The notes: generated by a model from the sequence alone, not told the origin. A stretch of DNA of 64,000 bases from Anaerococcus degeneri (GCF_017874475.1 NZ_JAGGLO010000006.1:56312-120311), one strand, 5' to 3'; counted from the stretch's first letter, positions 1 to 8,003 are shown. Program-made: numbers and translations.

Positions 1-1468
1 TCGTAATTTCCTCACTTGCCTCAAGGTCGGCAATAGTCCTTGCCATTTTTAGGATTTTGTTATAACTCCTTACGGAAAAATTGTATTTATTAAAGGCCAT
101 CTGGCCTATTTTCTCAACTTCTGGACTTAATTTGATATATTTTTTCATCTGCCTAGTTGAAAGTAAGGCATTGGTCTTGATTTTTTCGTCCTTATACCTG
201 ACAGCTTGGATTTGTCTTGCCCTTACCACCTCGCTCTTAAGCTCGGCAGAAGATTTCGACTTAGAATCATCGTGCAAATCATCATATTTTACAGGTTTTA
301 TCTCAATATGGATATCAATCCTATCAAGAATTGGCGAAGAAATCTTGTTTAGATACCTTCTAATTTCGTTAATCGAACATGTACATTCTTTAAGAGGATT
401 GCCGTAATTTCCGCATGGACAAGGGTTCATGGCAGCGATTAGGATAAAGTCTGAAGGATATTTCACACTGGCCTGGGCACGAGCCACGTTTATTTCCTTG
501 TTTTCGAGAGGTTCTCTCAAGGCTTCGATGACATTTTTTTGGTATTCTGGAAATTCATCCAAAAATAAAACTCCCCTGTGGGCGAGGGTAATCTCGCCTG
601 GTTTTGGCACAGAATGCCCACCACCGATGAGGGCAACCTGGCTTGAAGAGTGGTGAGGAGCCCTAAAAGGCCTTGCACTTACCAAATGACCACTATCAAG
701 AAGGCCCATTATAGAATAAATTTTTGTCACCTCAACCCTTTCCTCAAAACTCATATCTGGGAGGATGGTTGGCAGGTGTTTGGCAGAAAAAGTCTTGCCA
801 GATCCAGGAGGGCCTACCATTAGCAAATTATGGCCGCCTGCCGCCGCAATTTGTAGGGCACGCTTGAGATTTTCCTGGCCCTTAAGGTCCTTAAAGTCCA
901 AATCATAAGAAATTTCCTCATTCAAAAGTGCTGGATTTATCTTATAAAAATCCTTCTTCAAGTCCCCATTCAAAAAGGCTACAACGTCGTTTAGTTTATT
1001 GAAAGGATAAACCTCAATATCGGAAATAATGGCACATTCTTCCTTGTTTTCTTCTGAAATGATAAATTTTGTAAAGCCTTGCTCACGCATGGAAATCACC
1101 ATAGCAAGGGCACCTCTAATTGGCAAAATCCTCCCATCTAGGGAAAGTTCTCCCAAAAATATATAGTCATCGTAGGCCCTATCGATGACTCCCATAGAGC
1201 TTAGAAGAGAAATTGCTATGGGTAAATCCAGCTGTGTTCCCTCTTTCTTAAGGTCTGCTGGAGAAAGATTGATGGTAATCCTTCCTGCAGGAAATTTATA
1301 GGATGAATTTACAAGGGCCACCCTCACCCTGTCCTTGGATTCTTTTATAGATGAATCAGGTAGGCCAACTATATTAAAGGCAGGCATACCTGATGTGATA
1401 TCGCTTTCAACTTCCACTAATTTGCCCTCAAGGCCAATTAGGGATGTGGTATTAGTTTTAGAATACAT
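1..1468 (-). CDS. comM: YifB/ComM family Mg-chelatase-like AAA+ ATPase, 3' end outside window
   Basis: About 489 codons are visible, starting at ATG 1468-1466; the C-terminus lies beyond base 1. The N-terminus (MYSKTNTTSLIGLEGKLVEV, then PAFNIVGLPDSSIKES) is the typical YifB/ComM Lon-like ChlI domain. A Walker A (GPPGSGKT), the RAPHHSSS segment, LFLDEFPEF and NPCPCGNYG follow in family order. ComM proteins are hexameric helicases that promote branch migration during natural transformation (known for the family in Vibrio and Haemophilus); whether this organism is competent is unknown. dprA, another transformation gene, is at 40,802. The family assignment is firm. Confidence 0.93.
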   Translation of the reverse strand, partial: MYSKTNTTSLIGLEGKLVEVESDITSGMPAFNIVGLPDSSIKESKDRVRVALVNSSYKFPAGRITINLSPADLKKEGTQLDLPIAISLLSSMGVIDRAYDDYIFLGELSLDGRILPIRGALAMVISMREQGFTKFIISEENKEECAIISDIEVYPFNKLNDVVAFLNGDLKKDFYKINPALLNEEISYDLDFKDLKGQENLKRALQIAAAGGHNLLMVGPPGSGKTFSAKHLPTILPDMSFEERVEVTKIYSIMGLLDSGHLVSARPFRAPHHSSSQVALIGGGHSVPKPGEITLAHRGVLFLDEFPEYQKNVIEALREPLENKEINVARAQASVKYPSDFILIAAMNPCPCGNYGNPLKECTCSINEIRRYLNKISSPILDRIDIHIEIKPVKYDDLHDDSKSKSSAELKSEVVRARQIQAVRYKDEKIKTNALLSTRQMKKYIKLSPEVEKIGQMAFNKYNFSVRSYNKILKMARTIADLEASEEIT

Positions 1469-1535
1469 AAGTCCTCACTTTCTTATAATAATTATAACAT
1501 AAAATAAAATTTCTGGCTTTATAAGCAAAATAAAA

Positions 1536-1591
1536 CTCCCACCTCTGGGGTGGGAGAAAGGAGAAAAACACCTTGAATAATATAAGGGTGT
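1536..1591. terminator. Tandem hairpins downstream of hpf (copy 1 of a dispersed module)
   Basis: Two hairpins sit 3' of hpf on the minus strand. The distal one pairs CTCCCACC with GGTGGGAG (1536-1556) and is followed by a T-rich stretch; the proximal one pairs ACACCTT with AAGGGTGT (about 1568-1591). They probably terminate hpf transcription. The same arrangement (CCCACC hairpin, AAAGgAAAAA-type linker, second hairpin) recurs at 47,939-47,995 and 57,549-57,617. Confidence 0.6.
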
Positions 1592-1603
1592 CGTATGTTA
1601 ATT

Positions 1604-2143
1604 TTATCTGGTTGGAACAATTAGGCCGTAGTCGCCTTTTTTCCTCTTATATACAACCCTAACTTCCATGTCTTCTGCGTCTTGGAAAACAAAGAAATTG
1701 TGGTTTAATAATTCCATTTGTAGGATAGCCTCTTCTGCACTCATAGGTTTAACCGGAATAGTTTTTTCTCTGGCTATCTTGATTTCTTCTTCTTTTTCAT
1801 CAGCTTTTGCTTCAGAATCGAAAGCCTCAAACTTGATACTATCGCCAGTTTGTCTGTCTCTTTGGAGTCTGGTCTTATGCTTTCTGATTTGTCTAACAAG
1901 AGCATCTATAACCCTGTCGATAGCATTCTCATAAGTTTCCTCGTAAGCTTCAGCCCTCAAGATTGTGCCACCATCTAAAAACATAGTAGCTTCAAGCTCG
2001 TAGCCTATGCCCTCCTTAGCAAACTTAAGATCCATATTTTCTTCATCATGGAAATACTTATCTAACCTATCAAATTTCTTTTCTGACTCGATTTTGATGT
2101 CATTTGTCAAGGTGAAATTTTTAGCTTTGATATTTAGTTTCAT
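1604..2143 (-). CDS. hpf: Ribosome hibernation promoting factor, long form
   Basis: 179 aa. The N-terminal S30AE domain (about residues 1-100, MKLNIKAKNFTLTNDIK... through VIDALVRQIRKHKTRLQ) binds the 30S decoding region. A variable linker follows, then the C-terminal dimerisation domain (PVKPMSAEEAILQMELL ... NHNFFVFQDAED ... GDYGLIVPT) characteristic of long HPF, which alone drives 100S ribosome dimers in Firmicutes. Length is typical. The start is supported by a GGAGG-type RBS just upstream (AGGAGGGAATT on the minus strand). It is monocistronic between its tandem terminators and the inverted repeat at 2161-2179. Confidence 0.95.
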   Translation of the reverse strand: MKLNIKAKNFTLTNDIKIESEKKFDRLDKYFHDEENMDLKFAKEGIGYELEATMFLDGGTILRAEAYEETYENAIDRVIDALVRQIRKHKTRLQRDRQTGDSIKFEAFDSEAKADEKEEEIKIAREKTIPVKPMSAEEAILQMELLNHNFFVFQDAEDMEVRVVYKRKKGDYGLIVPTR

Positions 2144-2160
2144 AATTCCCTCCTATATTT

Positions 2161-2179
2161 AGTTAGCAGGCTGCTAACT
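2161..2179. promoter_or_regulatory. Inverted repeat in the hpf leader
   Basis: AGTTAGCAG and CTGCTAACT form a 9-bp-arm palindrome 18 bases upstream of the hpf start, between an AT-rich promoter-like segment and the RBS. It could be an operator or a 5'-end mRNA hairpin. No regulator is assigned. Confidence 0.45.
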
Positions 2180-2222
2180 TTTATATTATCTATATACCCA
2201 AAAACCTTTTCCTTAATCTTAA

Positions 2223-2252
2223 TTAATAAAAAATTTCTTTATGAGATATAAT
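2223..2252 (+). promoter_or_regulatory. Probable toxin promoter
   Basis: A perfect TATAAT lies at 2247-2252 with a weak TTAATA 18 bases upstream. Transcription would start near 2259 and give a leader of about 30 nt before the small toxin gene. Confidence 0.5.
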
Positions 2253-2285
2253 AAAATTATCCCCACGAAAGAAAGGGGGTGATGT

Positions 2286-2303
2286 CCCATGGGGAAAGAT
2301 TTG
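2286..2303 (+). repeat. Direct repeat a, over the toxin start codon
   Basis: This 18-base stretch (CCCATGGGGAAAGATTTG) includes the toxin ATG. It recurs at 2435-2452 with 15 of 18 bases the same. A second shared block, AGTTTCGTATTAC at 2331-2343, matches 2454-2466 at 12 of 13 bases. In the pAD1 par locus, comparable repeats let the antisense RNA pair with the toxin initiation region. Confidence 0.7.
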
Positions 2304-2399
2304 ATAGATATAATTTTTATAATTATATCAAGTTTCGTATTACCCTTGTTATCAAATATTCTTTTCGAATTATGGAAAGAAAAAAGAAACAAGGAATGA
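2289..2399 (+). CDS. Fst-like type I toxin, small hydrophobic peptide
   Basis: A 36-aa frame starting at ATG 2289. It is preceded by a near-perfect Shine-Dalgarno (AAAGGGGGTGAT, 2272-2283). The peptide has a charged N-terminus (MGKDL), one hydrophobic helix with a central proline (about residues 6-28: IDIIFIIISSFVLPLLSNIL), and a cationic tail (ELWKEKRNKE). This follows the Fst/Ldr type I toxin layout: helix with Pro, then an aromatic W and a charged end. It is too short for routine gene calling. The alternative ATG at 2282 opens a frame that is not hydrophobic. The convergent antisense RNA, shared terminator and direct repeats around it support the call. The family match is by pattern only, with no search. 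Confidence 0.72.
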   Translation: MGKDLIDIIFIIISSFVLPLLSNILFELWKEKRNKE

Positions 2400-2428
2400 A
2401 AAAAGAGGAGTGACCGCTCCTCTTTTTT
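2398..2428. terminator. Bidirectional terminator shared by toxin mRNA and antisense RNA
   Basis: AGAGGAG (2404-2410) pairs with CTCCTCT (2417-2423). It is flanked by six A on the left and a T6 run on the right, so it can terminate transcripts from both sides. It overlaps the toxin stop codon. Confidence 0.8.
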
Positions 2429-2515
2429 CGATGCCCCAATGGGAAACATTTGTAGTTTCGTATCACAAAGTTTGCGCTTTGCGGCTTTTTTGATGGGTAA
2501 GAGGTGGCTTCTCTT
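2399..2515 (-). ncRNA. Antisense antitoxin RNA (RNA II-like)
   Basis: A minus-strand transcript of about 117 nt is predicted between the promoter at 2522-2550 and the shared terminator. Its 5' end can fold into a stable hairpin (GGTAAGAG with CTCTTACC), which is common for regulatory antisense RNAs. It contains complements of the two direct repeats at 2435-2466, so it can base-pair with the toxin translation-initiation region and with an internal coding block. No credible protein frame occupies it. The arrangement equals that of par pAD1 RNA I/RNA II. Existence of the RNA is an inference from promoter, terminator and repeats. Confidence 0.65.
2435..2466 (+). repeat. Direct repeat b, antisense-RNA copies
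   Basis: CCCAATGGGAAACATTTG (2435-2452) and AGTTTCGTATCAC (2454-2466) are the counterparts of the blocks at 2286-2303 and 2331-2343. On the minus transcript they become the complement of the toxin mRNA. Confidence 0.7.
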
Positions 2516-2521
2516 ACCTAC

Positions 2522-2550
2522 ATTATATGACAATTTACAGATTTATTCAA
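2522..2550 (-). promoter_or_regulatory. Sigma-A promoter for the antisense RNA
   Basis: On the minus strand TTGAAT (2550-2545), a 17-base spacer and a perfect TATAAT (2527-2522) lie just upstream of the predicted RNA start. The promoter overlaps the upstream region of the S9 peptidase gene, which is one reason to place that gene's start at 2626. Confidence 0.75.
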
Positions 2551-2625
2551 GGTCAATACCCTTATTCCGTTTATCCCCACACTCCAAAAGGGTATAATTA
2601 TAGTATTAATGAAAAAGGAGAATAT

Positions 2626-4545
2626 ATGACTAAAATCAACGACTTATTTGACTATGAATTTCTATCCGGAATTTTAGTTTCTAAAGATGACAATAAAATT
2701 GCCTACAAAATAACCCAGGCAAATCTAAAAGACAATAAATATGACACAGACCTTTACATTTACGAAAAAGATCTCGGCAAATCCTACAGGGTTACAGACA
2801 AAAAAACCGCCAGCCTTTACACTTTTGACGGTGATTCTAACTTGATCTATAAGTATGAGTCTGATGATTCTTTTGATTATTTTTATAAAAACGATGGACA
2901 CGGCCTAGGAGAGATCGCCTTTAAACTTGATAAGGACATTAAATCTATTAAATGGCTAAAAGACGATACTTACCTAATCTCAGCGAGCCCAAAGAAAACT
3001 GAAGATGAAAAAAAGGCAGAAAAAGAAAATGAAGCCTATGAAGAAGTCACAACCCTTCCTTTTTGGCTAAATGGCGCTGGCTACCTCAAGGAAGAAACAG
3101 TATATTATTACCTTTACGATTTGAAGGCTGACAAGCTTACAGAAATCCTAAAATCAGACAAGGATAATGAAGTAAATGGCCTTGATATAAGCGAAGATTT
3201 AGGAAAAATCGCCTACATCAAGGGACACAAAGATTCAAATGGCGTTATGGAATTTCGTGAATCAATCATCCTAAAAGACCTAAAGACAGGAGAGGAAAAG
3301 GTCCTTGTAGAAAAGGGTTACTCTACCTACACCCTCAATTTCATCGAAGATAGGCTAATTTTTGTTGGAACAGATATGAAAAAAGGCGGAATTAATGAGG
3401 ACGCTTTTATTTACCAAGTTGACTTTGATGGCAAGGTAAAAATGGTAAATGACGATTCTTTTGACAAGTCTTTTGGCAATTCTGTCGGCACAGATGCTAG
3501 ATTTGGAGCTACAAAAACCTTCCAAGTCCATAATAAGAGGCTATATTTTCTAGTAACAGAATTTGAAGAATCCAAGCTTTATTCAATCAATCTCGAGGGT
3601 GAATTAAAACTCGAACTTGATGGCTGCATAGAAGACTTCTTCGTGACTGATAAAGACATTTATTACCTAGAAATGGGAAGAGACCACCTTGCTGAACTTA
3701 AAATCAAATCCAAAGACCAAAGCCTAATTGCAAATAAGATTGAAAACGTCCTTCCAATCGAGGAATTTAATTTCCATTCAAATGGAGACGACTTAAGGGG
3801 CTATGTTCTTTTACCAAAAGATTTCGACCCAGACAAAAAATATCCAACCATACTTTCTGTTCATGGTGGGCCAAAGACAGAACTTTCTGACATTTTCCAC
3901 CACGAACACCAAATGCTTGCCTCAAATGGCTATATAATTATTTATACAAATCCACACGGATCAAGCGGAAGGGGTGTAAAATATTCTGACATCAGGGGCT
4001 CCTATGGACAAATCGACTTTGATGATTTGATGAATTTTGTAGATGAGGCAATAAAAAAATATCCACAAATTGATTCCGACAAGATGGGAGTCTATGGCGG
4101 ATCCTACGGTGGTTTTATGACAAATTGGACAATCGGACACACCGACAGGTTTAAGGCTGCTGTTAGCCAAAGGTCAATTTCAAACTGGACAAGTTTTTAC
4201 GGTGTATCTGACATTGGCTACTACTTTGCAACAGACCAAACTGCTGCAGATCCTTGGGAGAGCCTAGATAAAATGTGGGACCAATCCCCAATCAAATACG
4301 CCAATAAGGCCAAAACCCCTACCCTCTTCATCCACGCAGACTGTGACTACCGCTGCCCACTAGAACAGGGAATCCAAATGTATAACAAGCTAAAACTAAA
4401 TGGAGTAGATACAAGAATGGTAATATTCCATGGAGAAAACCACGAACTATCACGATCTGGCAAGCCAAAAGCTAGGATAAAAAGGCTTACTGAGATTAAA
4501 AATTGGTTTGATAAACATCTGAAAAATGAAGATAAAGAAGCATAA
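2626..4545 (+). CDS. S9 family peptidase (acylaminoacyl-peptidase/prolyl oligopeptidase type)
   Basis: 639 aa from ATG 2626, chosen because AAAAAGGAG sits 7-8 bases upstream and because an in-frame ATG at 2527 overlaps the antisense-RNA promoter. The N-terminal half (to about residue 370) is a beta-propeller-like region; the C-terminal part is an alpha/beta hydrolase. The catalytic triad is visible: Ser493 in GGSYGG, Asp574 in DCDYRCP and His606 in GENHEL. There is no signal peptide, so it should act in the cytoplasm on short peptides. A possible promoter lies at 2570-2598 (TTTATC, 17 bases, TATAAT). The 3' end overlaps the next gene by 20 bases, so the two are co-transcribed. Confidence 0.92.
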   Translation: MTKINDLFDYEFLSGILVSKDDNKIAYKITQANLKDNKYDTDLYIYEKDLGKSYRVTDKKTASLYTFDGDSNLIYKYESDDSFDYFYKNDGHGLGEIAFKLDKDIKSIKWLKDDTYLISASPKKTEDEKKAEKENEAYEEVTTLPFWLNGAGYLKEETVYYYLYDLKADKLTEILKSDKDNEVNGLDISEDLGKIAYIKGHKDSNGVMEFRESIILKDLKTGEEKVLVEKGYSTYTLNFIEDRLIFVGTDMKKGGINEDAFIYQVDFDGKVKMVNDDSFDKSFGNSVGTDARFGATKTFQVHNKRLYFLVTEFEESKLYSINLEGELKLELDGCIEDFFVTDKDIYYLEMGRDHLAELKIKSKDQSLIANKIENVLPIEEFNFHSNGDDLRGYVLLPKDFDPDKKYPTILSVHGGPKTELSDIFHHEHQMLASNGYIIIYTNPHGSSGRGVKYSDIRGSYGQIDFDDLMNFVDEAIKKYPQIDSDKMGVYGGSYGGFMTNWTIGHTDRFKAAVSQRSISNWTSFYGVSDIGYYFATDQTAADPWESLDKMWDQSPIKYANKAKTPTLFIHADCDYRCPLEQGIQMYNKLKLNGVDTRMVIFHGENHELSRSGKPKARIKRLTEIKNWFDKHLKNEDKEA

Positions 4546-5503
4546 ATTTAAGGATTTTCTAAAAAATTTCATAAATAGGCTAAAAACCCAGGACATAATG
4601 ACCTATTCATCTGCCCTATCCTTCTACTTTCTCCAGGCCTCCATCCCACTAATGATGGTCCTGGTGTCAGTAGTTTCAAGGGTTCTAAAGGGTAATGAAA
4701 CAATTATCTATGAGTTTTTAAACCTAGTGCCAAAGACAACTGCAGATTTAATAATCAAGGCCCTAGACATCATGTTTGCCTCGAGCCAATCTGCCGCTGT
4801 CACAACAGTCACAATCCTCTTTGCCCTCTGGTCTGCAACAAGTGGAGTAGACAAGCTAATCGCAGCTATAAACCACGCCTACGGCCTAGGCCACCAAAGT
4901 AGGGCCATCAAACAAAGACTGATGAGTATCATCTATACCATTATTTTTATAGTTTTTATCATGTTTTTGCTTATCTTTCAGATTTACGGACCGACTATCC
5001 TAAAAATCCTTGATAGCAAAATCCTTGATATAACAGGGAAATTTTTGGGGAAAAATTTGGAATACATCGTTGACTTCCTCTCTTCCCCAATCTTTACCAT
5101 CCTAACCACAGCTATACCGCTTTTTATCATGGCAGCAGCCTTGGGTATATTTTATAAGTATGCCCCAGGTAATTCGGCAAATAGGATTCCTTTTAAACAG
5201 GCCCTAACAGGTGGGATTTTCACAACCTTTACCATATATGTTACAAGCTTTGCTTATTCATATTTTATAAACAACTTCTCAAACAAGTCCCTAATCTACG
5301 GTGCCCTTGCCGGTATCCTTGCCCTTTTCATCTGGCTTTTGATAGTTTCATCACTTCTTATAATAGGAGCTGAAGTCATAGCCGCCTTCAGGGAAGGCTA
5401 CAGGGATGAGTATTTTGACAAGGATATAGGCCCTAATAATAATGGTGAAAATCCTATGAATAAATTCGTTTCAAAAATAAAAGGAAAAATAAATGAAAAG
5501 TGA
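4526..5503 (+). CDS. YihY/virulence factor BrkB family membrane protein
   Basis: 325 aa with six predicted membrane segments. The family landmarks are present: TYSSALSFYFLQASIPLMM near the start and IYGALAGILALFIWLL followed by GAEVIAAF near the end. The family was once called RNase BN in error; its real function is not established. Length is typical. The gene starts inside the end of the peptidase and overlaps the next gene by 11 bases, so three genes form one transcription unit. Confidence 0.9.
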   Translation: MKIKKHKFKDFLKNFINRLKTQDIMTYSSALSFYFLQASIPLMMVLVSVVSRVLKGNETIIYEFLNLVPKTTADLIIKALDIMFASSQSAAVTTVTILFALWSATSGVDKLIAAINHAYGLGHQSRAIKQRLMSIIYTIIFIVFIMFLLIFQIYGPTILKILDSKILDITGKFLGKNLEYIVDFLSSPIFTILTTAIPLFIMAAALGIFYKYAPGNSANRIPFKQALTGGIFTTFTIYVTSFAYSYFINNFSNKSLIYGALAGILALFIWLLIVSSLLIIGAEVIAAFREGYRDEYFDKDIGPNNNGENPMNKFVSKIKGKINEK

Positions 5504-6026
5504 ATTTAGGAGATTTTTCCTTAATCTCAGACGAGAAATGGAAGAAGATTGCATAAAAGAAAATTCAGAAAAAATCATAGAAAACTTATTAGCAAGTGAT
5601 TTTTACAAAAATTCCCAAAGTATCTTTGTCTATGTTTCAAAAAATAAGGAAGTTGAAACCAAAGATTTTATAAAAAAAGCAATAGCCGATGGTAAAAAAA
5701 TCTATGTTCCAAAAATAAAAGATCATAAAATGTTTGCGGCAAAATTAGATGACCTATCAGAACTCCAGGCAGGAGCCTTTGATATTCCAACATCTAAAAG
5801 CCTCGAATTTATAAAAGATCCAGACCTTAGCATCTGCCCTGGCCTATCTTTTGACGATGACAAAAATAGACTGGGCTATGGTGGTGGGTTTTATGATAGA
5901 TTCTTAAGAGAAAATAAAACCACAAAAATCGGCCTTATGATTTCAGATTTTAGGTCTATAAAAATTCCTGCCGATCCTTGGGATATAAAAATGGACTTTA
6001 TAATCACAGAAGATAAAATATTTTAA
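5493..6026 (+). CDS. 5-formyltetrahydrofolate cyclo-ligase
   Basis: 177 aa. Converts 5-formyl-THF plus ATP to 5,10-methenyl-THF in folate one-carbon metabolism. Family motifs: KSEFRR at the N-terminus, KNKEVETKDFI, KKIYVPKI, and the nucleotide/folate-binding RLGYGGGFYDRFL (about residues 126-138). Length is typical. Last gene of the three-gene overlapping unit; it lies upstream of the T-box that governs a methyltransferase of the same one-carbon area, but behind a separate promoter. Confidence 0.92.
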   Translation: MKSEFRRFFLNLRREMEEDCIKENSEKIIENLLASDFYKNSQSIFVYVSKNKEVETKDFIKKAIADGKKIYVPKIKDHKMFAAKLDDLSELQAGAFDIPTSKSLEFIKDPDLSICPGLSFDDDKNRLGYGGGFYDRFLRENKTTKIGLMISDFRSIKIPADPWDIKMDFIITEDKIF

Positions 6027-6087
6027 GTTTTAAACCTTATTTTATAGCCATTTATACAGAAATTTTCGAATAATTATTAAAAATTAT

Positions 6088-6116
6088 TTGACAGGGAAAA
6101 TTTTCCTATGTATAAT
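6088..6116 (+). promoter_or_regulatory. Consensus sigma-A promoter of the methionine T-box
   Basis: TTGACA (6088-6093), 17 bases, TATAAT (6111-6116): perfect on all elements, with the T-box leader starting shortly after. Confidence 0.88.
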
Positions 6117-6121
6117 CGAAC

Positions 6122-6379
6122 TATAGAAAATAAACTATGAGAAGAAAAGTAGATTTAATCAACCTACCCAGAGAAGCTATGTTTGGTGAGAGTAGCCTAG
6201 TGAGATTAGATTGAAAATGGCCTTTGAGTTTCTTATCCGATATTTAAGATAAGACGGGATCGCCCGTTACAGCGATAGGGTATGTTGGTACCCGATGAGT
6301 TATTAATTGTGAAATTAATTTGAAATTAAGGTGGTAACACGTGGCAAAGCTTCGTCCTTTATGGGACGGGGCTTTTTTT
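6122..6379 (+). ncRNA. T-box leader, methionine specifier
   Basis: A T-box riboswitch precedes the MetE-like gene. Stem I carries the AGAGA and GGTGAGAG landmarks; the specifier loop reads GAAA-ATG-G before CCTTTGAG, giving AUG at 6217-6219 (Met). The T-box antiterminator bulge is AAGGTGGTAACACG (about 6328-6341); its TGGT would pair with an ACCA tRNA end, that is discriminator A as in elongator tRNA-Met. The intrinsic terminator pairs AAGCTTCGTCC with GGGACGGGGCTT and ends in seven T (6347-6379). Uncharged tRNA-Met is expected to induce the gene downstream. Confidence 0.92.
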
Positions 6380-6460
6380 ATACTTTACTACATAGAATAT
6401 TTTCTAAGGCGCCTAATGTTAGAATGTTGGAAAATTTAGAAAAATATAAGAGGTATAAAA

Positions 6461-7615
6461 ATTACAGAAAGATTTTTAACAGTTGGATCATTACTTAGAA
6501 ACGAAGAATTATTAAAATACAAAAGAGAAATTGAAAAAAGAGATGATATAACATATCCATTTTACGATGACTTTGCTGGCTACAAGACTTGCGAAGATAA
6601 GGCAGTAGCAGATGTGGTTGAAAAACAAATCGCGGCAGGCCTTACTGAAATCACAGACGGAGAATATTCAAAATCCCTCTGGCACCTCGACTTTGTTTGG
6701 GGCCTACATGGGGTGGAAAGATATATCAGAGAGAGCGGATATTTCTTTGAAGATAAAGATTGTTGCAATAAATTTGAGACCAGACGTGATATAGGACTAA
6801 GGCTTGTAGACAGGCTTTCAGACAAAAACCACCCATTCATAGACCATTTCAAGAGACTTAAAAAACTTGTAAATGGCAGAGCTGCCGTCAAACAATGTAT
6901 CCCTTCCCCATCCCACATTTTTGGTGAAATCATAAGCTTTGGTTTCCTTGAAGATTCTTACTACAAAAACGAAGATGATTTTGAAAAAGACCTAATCCGT
7001 TCTTATAAGGAATTTTTAGACGATTTCAAAAATGCTGGCGGAGAAATAATCCAATTTGACGATTGCCTATGGGAACAATTTGCAGACGAATCCGAAAATG
7101 CACAATTTGATGGGAATGCGAGAGCTGATAAAAATATCACCCTAGCAGAAAAATATATAGCCATCAACAACGAAGTCATCGACTACGGTCACGACCTAGG
7201 ACTTAAAGTCTACACCCACAACTGCAGGGGCAACTACGCCTCCCGCCACTTTGGGGCAGGTACTTATGACTCAATCGCTGATCTCTTCCTAGAAAAACAG
7301 CATTACGACAGGTTCTACCTAGAATGGGACGACGAAAGAGCAGGATCCCTAAATTCATTAAAAGCCTTCGAGAAAAACACAGACGCAGAAATCGTACTCG
7401 GATTCTTATCATCAAAAACCCCAGACCTAGATGACGAAAAAAGAGCCCTAGAATTATTAGACCAAGCAAGCAAAATCATAGACAAAGACAGACTCTACCT
7501 CTCCCACCAATGCGGCTTCGCCTCATGCGACAACGGCAACGAACTAAGCCAAGAAGACCAATGGGCGAAAATCACCCAAGGCCAAAACATCGCAGCCAAA
7601 TTCTGGAACAAATAA
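6461..7615 (+). CDS. MetE C-terminal-like methyltransferase (YxjG/YxjH type), ATT start
   Basis: 384 aa if read from ATT 6461. The conserved N-terminus (ITERFLTVGSLLRNEELL) lies upstream of every canonical start: the frame has TAG at 6437-6439 and then no ATG, GTG or TTG until GTG 6614, which would delete about 51 residues. AAGAGG (6448-6453) lies 7 bases before the ATT, ideal spacing. Zinc/homocysteine ligand motifs are present: HNC at about residues 253-255 and QCGFAS at about 350. Family members of about 375-385 aa are cobalamin-independent methionine synthase relatives that methylate homocysteine. T-box control by tRNA-Met fits. Residues 1-51 depend on the unusual start. Confidence 0.88.
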   Translation: MTERFLTVGSLLRNEELLKYKREIEKRDDITYPFYDDFAGYKTCEDKAVADVVEKQIAAGLTEITDGEYSKSLWHLDFVWGLHGVERYIRESGYFFEDKDCCNKFETRRDIGLRLVDRLSDKNHPFIDHFKRLKKLVNGRAAVKQCIPSPSHIFGEIISFGFLEDSYYKNEDDFEKDLIRSYKEFLDDFKNAGGEIIQFDDCLWEQFADESENAQFDGNARADKNITLAEKYIAINNEVIDYGHDLGLKVYTHNCRGNYASRHFGAGTYDSIADLFLEKQHYDRFYLEWDDERAGSLNSLKAFEKNTDAEIVLGFLSSKTPDLDDEKRALELLDQASKIIDKDRLYLSHQCGFASCDNGNELSQEDQWAKITQGQNIAAKFWNK

Positions 7616-7642
7616 AAAAACCAAATCTCTCCTAGTATATAG

Positions 7643-7670
7643 AAAAAGCACTCCTATGGGGGTGCTTTTG
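7643..7670 (+). terminator. Intrinsic terminator after the methyltransferase gene
   Basis: AAAGCACTCC and GGGGGTGCTTTT form a hairpin ending in a T run, about 30 bases after the stop codon. Confidence 0.75.
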
Positions 7671-7711
7671 TTGTGGGGAATTTAAATCAAGAATCATTCA
7701 ACAAGCAAATC

Positions 7712-7971
7712 CCAAGTCCCGACCAGAGCTAGTCCTTGTTTGGTCCAGAGGTTTCTCCACTCACTTTGATCGGTCGAAAAAAGGGAGGGTAGTCCAAAGA
7801 TTTCTCTACTTCGGTCGAAACGAGGGTGTGGATTTGTGGATTATTTCAAAGGATGTGGGGGTCCCGACTTTATGAGGTCCCTCGGCGGCCTTTGTCTAAC
7901 TACGTTCGACCATTTCATGGAGAGCCCTCCATAAGCCGGGCAGGCTAGTTTTTTGTCGGGACGGCGCTTGG
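7712..7971. repeat. Fold-back intergenic repeat, copy A
   Basis: About 260 bases that are richer in G and C than the surroundings and hold no convincing coding frame. The ends are inverted: CCAAG-TCCCGAC on the left against GTCGGGA-CGGCG-CTTGG on the right, with CTAG-containing blocks just inside. An internal segment (GTCC.G.CTTTATGAG.TC.CTC followed by CTTTG) is shared with copy B near 11,974. The rest of 7671-8003 shows nothing further. Confidence 0.6.
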
Positions 7972-8003
7972 GGGGGGTAAACTCCATAACACTTGAAAAT
8001 TTA

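Noticed and set aside
2219..2533. 104-codon minus-strand frame covering the small toxin region
   Set aside because: It runs through the shared terminator and the antisense RNA, has no RBS and a low-quality composition. The locus is better explained as an RNA.
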